A DNA stretch of 7,703 nucleotides from an uncultured Chthoniobacterales bacterium (GTDB lineage Bacteria; Verrucomicrobiota; Verrucomicrobiia; Chthoniobacterales; UBA10450): positions 1 to 7,703 of the forward strand of contig CATPAT010000085.1 in NCBI GenBank assembly GCA_955652155.1. The letters are read 5' to 3'. This document shows positions 5,148-7,703 of the stretch, one piece after another; within the stretch, counting starts at the first letter, position 1; the number at the start of each line of letters is the position of its first letter. Both the position numbers and the translations under genes were made by a program. The notes below the pieces were generated by a model. It searched no databases. It was given only the letters and a program-made list of their open reading frames with translations, and was not told the origin of the DNA.

Positions 5148-6422
5148 CTAACCTTGCTCCGCGTAGCGGTCGAGTTTCTGCGCGAGCTCCGGCGGAACGT
5201 GGGCGACGATCAGAGCACCTTCGCCTTCGTAATGCAGCTCGAGCACGTGACCAACCCGATGAATCTCAGCGATCAGCGCCGATTCGCTCGCGGGAATCCT
5301 GAAACGCGACCGCAATCGCCACGCGCTCAGCGCATCCTGCAACGCCTGCACCAGATTGTTCACGCCTTCGCCAGTCCGTGCCGAGATCGCTACACTTCCC
5401 GGAAATCGTTTGGTGTAAGTCTCGGCCAGTTCGCGATTCGCCAGGTTGTCGAGCTTGTTGAAAACGATCACCGTCTGCTTTCCGAACGCGTTGAGTTCCT
5501 TGATCACGCCCTCGACTGCTTCCATCTGATCGTCCACGCGAGGATGACTCAAATCGACAATATGAATCAGCAAATCGGCTTCGCCCACTTCTTCGAGCGT
5601 TGCTTTAAACGATTCGATCAATGTGTGCGGCAACTTTCGCAAGAACCCCACCGTGTCGGTGAGCAGAACGCGTTGTTTGTTAGGCAAAACGAAACTGCGC
5701 GTTGTCGGATCGAGCGTGGCAAAAAGTCTGTTCTCGGCCACGACAGCTGCGCCGGTAAGCAAATTCAACAGCGTGGATTTGCCGGCGTTGGTGTAACCGA
5801 CCACAGCCGCGACCGGCCATTGATGACGCTTACGACCTTGGCGTTGAACCGCACGTGTTTTTCGAACCGCTTCCAGCTCGCGTTCAAGTCGCGCAATCCG
5901 TTCTTGCACGCGACGACGGTCGACTTCCAATTGCGTTTCACCCGGGCCCCGCGTGCCGATGCCGCCGGTCTGGCGGGACAAGTGATCCCACATCCGCGTC
6001 AATCGCGGCAGCAAGTATTGCAATTGGGCCAGCTCGATTTGTAAACGGCCTTCGCGACTGCGCGCGCGCTGCGCGAAAATATCGAGAATGAGCTGGGTGC
6101 GATCGAGCACTTTCCGCGCGAGTAAGTTTTCCAAATTGCGGCCCTGCGCGGGCGAAAGTTCGTCGTCGAAAATTACCGACGTGACTTCTCGATCTTGGAA
6201 CGAGTCCTTGATCGCTTCCGCTTTACCTTTGCCGATGTAATACGGCGCGGTCGGTTTCTGTAGCTTTTGGGTTACGGTGTCAACGACTTCCGCGCCGGCG
6301 GAATTCGCCAGCTCGGCCAATTCTTCGAGCGAATCCTGCAGGTCCCATTTCGAAACGCCTTGTTTCTCCAAACCGATTAAGAGAGCGCGCTCGTGAGTGT
6401 TTTTCGGACGTGTTTCAATCAT
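5148..6422 (-). CDS. hflX: GTPase HflX (ribosome-associated, stress recycling factor)
   Basis: 424 residues, the usual length. HflX binds the 50S subunit and splits or rescues stalled 70S ribosomes, notably after heat stress. Domains: an N-terminal nucleotide-binding-like domain (about 1-200) with 'YYIGKGKAEAI', the Gly-rich loop 'GGIGTRGPGETQLEVDRRR' (153-171) and a basic coiled-coil-like linker (171-200); then the G domain with G1 'GYTNAGKST' (209-217), switch I 'LFATLDPTTR', G3 'DTVGF' (256-260), G4 'NKLD' (322-325) and G5 'SARTGEG' (347-353); then a small C-terminal domain. All GTPase motifs are intact. ATG 6422 overlaps the end of miaA by 8 bases (ATGATTGA), which implies translational coupling; an AAGGGA lies immediately against the ATG, too close to be a normal ribosome binding site. 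In many bacteria miaA and hflX are neighbours, with hfq between them in Gammaproteobacteria; hfq is absent here. Confidence 0.97.
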   Translation of the reverse strand: MIETRPKNTHERALLIGLEKQGVSKWDLQDSLEELAELANSAGAEVVDTVTQKLQKPTAPYYIGKGKAEAIKDSFQDREVTSVIFDDELSPAQGRNLENLLARKVLDRTQLILDIFAQRARSREGRLQIELAQLQYLLPRLTRMWDHLSRQTGGIGTRGPGETQLEVDRRRVQERIARLERELEAVRKTRAVQRQGRKRHQWPVAAVVGYTNAGKSTLLNLLTGAAVVAENRLFATLDPTTRSFVLPNKQRVLLTDTVGFLRKLPHTLIESFKATLEEVGEADLLIHIVDLSHPRVDDQMEAVEGVIKELNAFGKQTVIVFNKLDNLANRELAETYTKRFPGSVAISARTGEGVNNLVQALQDALSAWRLRSRFRIPASESALIAEIHRVGHVLELHYEGEGALIVAHVPPELAQKLDRYAEQG

Positions 6423-7359
6423 TCCCTTGCGCTACCCCGAAAGACCTCGCGAGTTGCGAAATCTCTTTCACGGCTTCGTTCTGACTTAGAAGCGATAAAT
6501 TCAGCGGTTGAAAATTAGTTTGTCGCCGAAACCAGGTCAACTGCCTTTTAGCGTAGCGGCGCGTCGCTTGTTGAATTGCGGCCACGCATTGCTCGCCACG
6601 GGACGAGTCCGTCCGACTGGCGGACAAGACCGACATCTTGCCATCGAGCAGCTCACGAATCTCGCGTAGCCCAATCATTTTAGATGCGGTTTCGCTCATC
6701 GCGCCGGCGTTGCGCGCTTCTTCGATAACGCCATTCTCAAACATCGCTTCCACCCGGCGATTAATTCGCTCATAAATCTGGTCACGTTCGCGAAAGACGA
6801 AAACACCGTCGGTGCCAACGTCGCTTTCCCATTCTTTTCGCCGTCCAGAGATTTTCTGCTCGCCAAGCAAACAAACTTCGATCGCGCGGACCAACCGCCG
6901 GCGATTTTTTAGATCGATCTTGCTTGCGGCTTCTGGATCCAGCGCCAGCAATTTGTTCTGCAAATCATGCAGACTTAGCTCGTCGAGTCGCGCGCGCAGA
7001 TCGGGATCTGCCGCCGGCGCGCTCAATAAGCCATGCGTCAACGCTTTGATGTAAAGTCCGCTGCCCCCAACCACAATTGCCAGTTTGCCCCGCGAATGAA
7101 TTTCCGAGATCGCCACTAAAGCGCGCTCACGAAATTTCGCCGCGCTCATCTTGTCCAGGATCGACACCGTCCCGATGAGATGATGCGGGACTTTTGCCAG
7201 CGTCCCCGTCTCCGGTTTTGCCGTTAGCAGATCGAGCCCGCGATAAATTTGGAACGCGTCGGCGCTTACGATTTCAGCACCGACTTTGGTCGCAACGTCA
7301 GCCGCGATCTCCGATTTGCCGGTTGCGGTCGGGCCGACAACGAAAAAGACGCTGCGCAT
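6415..7359 (-). CDS. miaA: tRNA dimethylallyltransferase MiaA
   Basis: 314 residues from ATG 7359. MiaA transfers a dimethylallyl group to N6 of A37 in tRNAs reading UNN codons, the first step of i6A/ms2i6A synthesis. Evidence: P-loop 'GPTATGKS' (9-16); 'SADAFQIYRGLDLLTAKP' from residue 32, with Ala in the usual DS position; 'VVGGSGLYIKAL'; 'RRRLVRAIEVCLLG'; 'MIGLREI'; and the C-terminal 'TRRYAKRQLTWFRRQ'. An in-frame TTG at 7368 lies in the T tract of the upstream terminator and would add only MFF; the ATG fits the family. No Shine-Dalgarno site is visible. Between 'LLDGKM' and 'TRRYAKRQ' there are about 11 more residues than in E. coli MiaA (region VLSASRTDSSRGEQC), and the DNA there is rich in short palindromes. 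It overlaps hflX by 8 bases. Confidence 0.96.
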   Translation of the reverse strand: MRSVFFVVGPTATGKSEIAADVATKVGAEIVSADAFQIYRGLDLLTAKPETGTLAKVPHHLIGTVSILDKMSAAKFRERALVAISEIHSRGKLAIVVGGSGLYIKALTHGLLSAPAADPDLRARLDELSLHDLQNKLLALDPEAASKIDLKNRRRLVRAIEVCLLGEQKISGRRKEWESDVGTDGVFVFRERDQIYERINRRVEAMFENGVIEEARNAGAMSETASKMIGLREIRELLDGKMSVLSASRTDSSRGEQCVAAIQQATRRYAKRQLTWFRRQTNFQPLNLSLLSQNEAVKEISQLARSFGVAQGND

Positions 7360-7360
7360 A

Positions 7361-7409
7361 AAAAACAAATCGGGAGACGCGCGCCTTCAATCGGCGCCAG
7401 GTCTCCCGA
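7361..7409 (-). terminator. Intrinsic terminator after the RRM gene, abutting the miaA start
   Basis: On the - strand a two-part stem-loop is followed by a T tract. The outer stem is 9 bp (+ strand tcgggagac 7370-7378 with gtctcccga 7401-7409) and the inner stem 5 bp (gcgcc 7381-7385 with ggcgc 7393-7397) around a 7-base loop. Leaving the hairpin, the - strand reads TTTGTTTTTT (to 7360), then the miaA ATG at 7359. The + strand has no T tract on its side, so it acts for leftward transcripts only. It begins 19 bases after the RRM gene's stop. Because it runs into miaA, it may act as an attenuator of miaA-hflX as well as ending the RRM transcript. Confidence 0.85.
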
Positions 7410-7428
7410 CTAAAATCACTGGCTGCGA

Positions 7429-7703
7429 TTAATCGTGCGAATCGTGCGACTGTTCGCTCGATTTCGCGCCGCTGACCACGAGCTTGCGGCCGAGGAATTC
7501 CTTGTCGTGCAATTCATCCACCGCGCGCTTGGCCTCCTCGATCGTTTGCATTGACACAAACGCGAAACCTTTTGAGCGCTGGTTGTGGCGGTAGCTCACG
7601 ACTTCGGCGTTTTGGACATGGCCGACGCCGTTGAAGAGCTCGAAGAGATCGCTCTCGGTTGCGTCGAAGGACAAATTGCCAACGTAAAGACGCGGCGATG
7701 TAA
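7429..7703 (-). CDS. Small single-RRM RNA-binding protein (5' end outside window)
   Basis: Ninety residues are visible, and the frame is open to the right edge. The TTG at 7674 is not the start, because the upstream codons encode the first RRM strand. RNP2 is 'LYVGNL' and RNP1 'KGFAFVSM', with the usual beta-alpha-beta spacing and 'LDGREL'-like 'LHDKEFLGRKLVV'. The short polar tail ends in SEQSHDSHD. The visible N-terminus TSPRLYVGNL suggests that only one or a few codons are missing. Bacterial RRM proteins of this size (the Rbp type known from cyanobacteria and other phyla) bind single-stranded RNA, and some are cold-induced; the targets here are unknown. It is followed by an intrinsic terminator and then miaA-hflX. 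Confidence 0.93.
   Translation of the reverse strand, partial: TSPRLYVGNLSFDATESDLFELFNGVGHVQNAEVVSYRHNQRSKGFAFVSMQTIEEAKRAVDELHDKEFLGRKLVVSGAKSSEQSHDSHD

Noticed and set aside
5133..6044. A 303-codon open frame on the + strand
   Set aside because: It lies antisense to hflX, whose GTPase motifs are complete, and shows no recognisable domain or start signal; it is a high-GC shadow frame.
7366..7368. TTG start for miaA
   Set aside because: It lies within the T tract of the terminator and adds only MFF before the ATG that fits the family N-terminus.

Overview
The window reads as ordinary chromosomal DNA of a Gram-negative-type bacterium with moderate to high GC and sparse Shine-Dalgarno sites. 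Several start codons are GTG or TTG, and only a few genes have a clear GGAGG-like site. Gene content (MiaA, HflX, a [4Fe-4S] endonuclease III, a small RRM protein, a membrane/TPR fusion) would fit a Verrucomicrobiota or similar soil/freshwater lineage. That placement is an inference from protein style, not something proven here. There is no prophage, insertion sequence, CRISPR array, tRNA or rRNA.

Layout, left to right. (1) Positions 1-1056, + strand: the C-terminal part of a probable GNAT-fold acyltransferase, then two small four-helix DMT/SMR-type membrane proteins joined by an ATGA overlap, resembling the paired ArnE/ArnF lipid-carrier flippases. (2) Positions 1045-3832, - strand: a 647-residue protein with a polytopic, histidine-containing membrane domain followed by six TPR repeats, and downstream of it an arginase-fold protein with all six metal ligands. 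The arginase gene converges on the flippase pair with a 12-bp overlap of the two 3' ends. (3) Positions 3833-3961: a divergent intergenic region with a perfect 7-bp inverted repeat. (4) Positions 3962-4433, + strand: a low-affinity iron permease family gene broken by one extra base in an A run. (5) Positions 4443-7703, - strand: a leftward cluster of RRM RNA-binding protein (cut by the window end), intrinsic terminator, miaA, hflX (8-bp overlap with miaA), an 11-bp hairpin, then nth.

Functional links: miaA (tRNA A37 prenylation) and hflX (ribosome-associated GTPase) are translationally overlapping and probably co-transcribed, with the base-excision repair gene nth downstream. The terminator hairpin after the RRM gene ends directly against the miaA start codon. 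The miaA cluster therefore either has a promoter inside or upstream of that hairpin, or depends on read-through.

No clearly new multi-gene system is visible. The points most worth a second look are the membrane domain of the TPR protein with intramembrane His/Asp residues, the hairpin against miaA, the permease frameshift, the perfect hairpin between hflX and nth, and a short palindrome-rich insertion inside MiaA.
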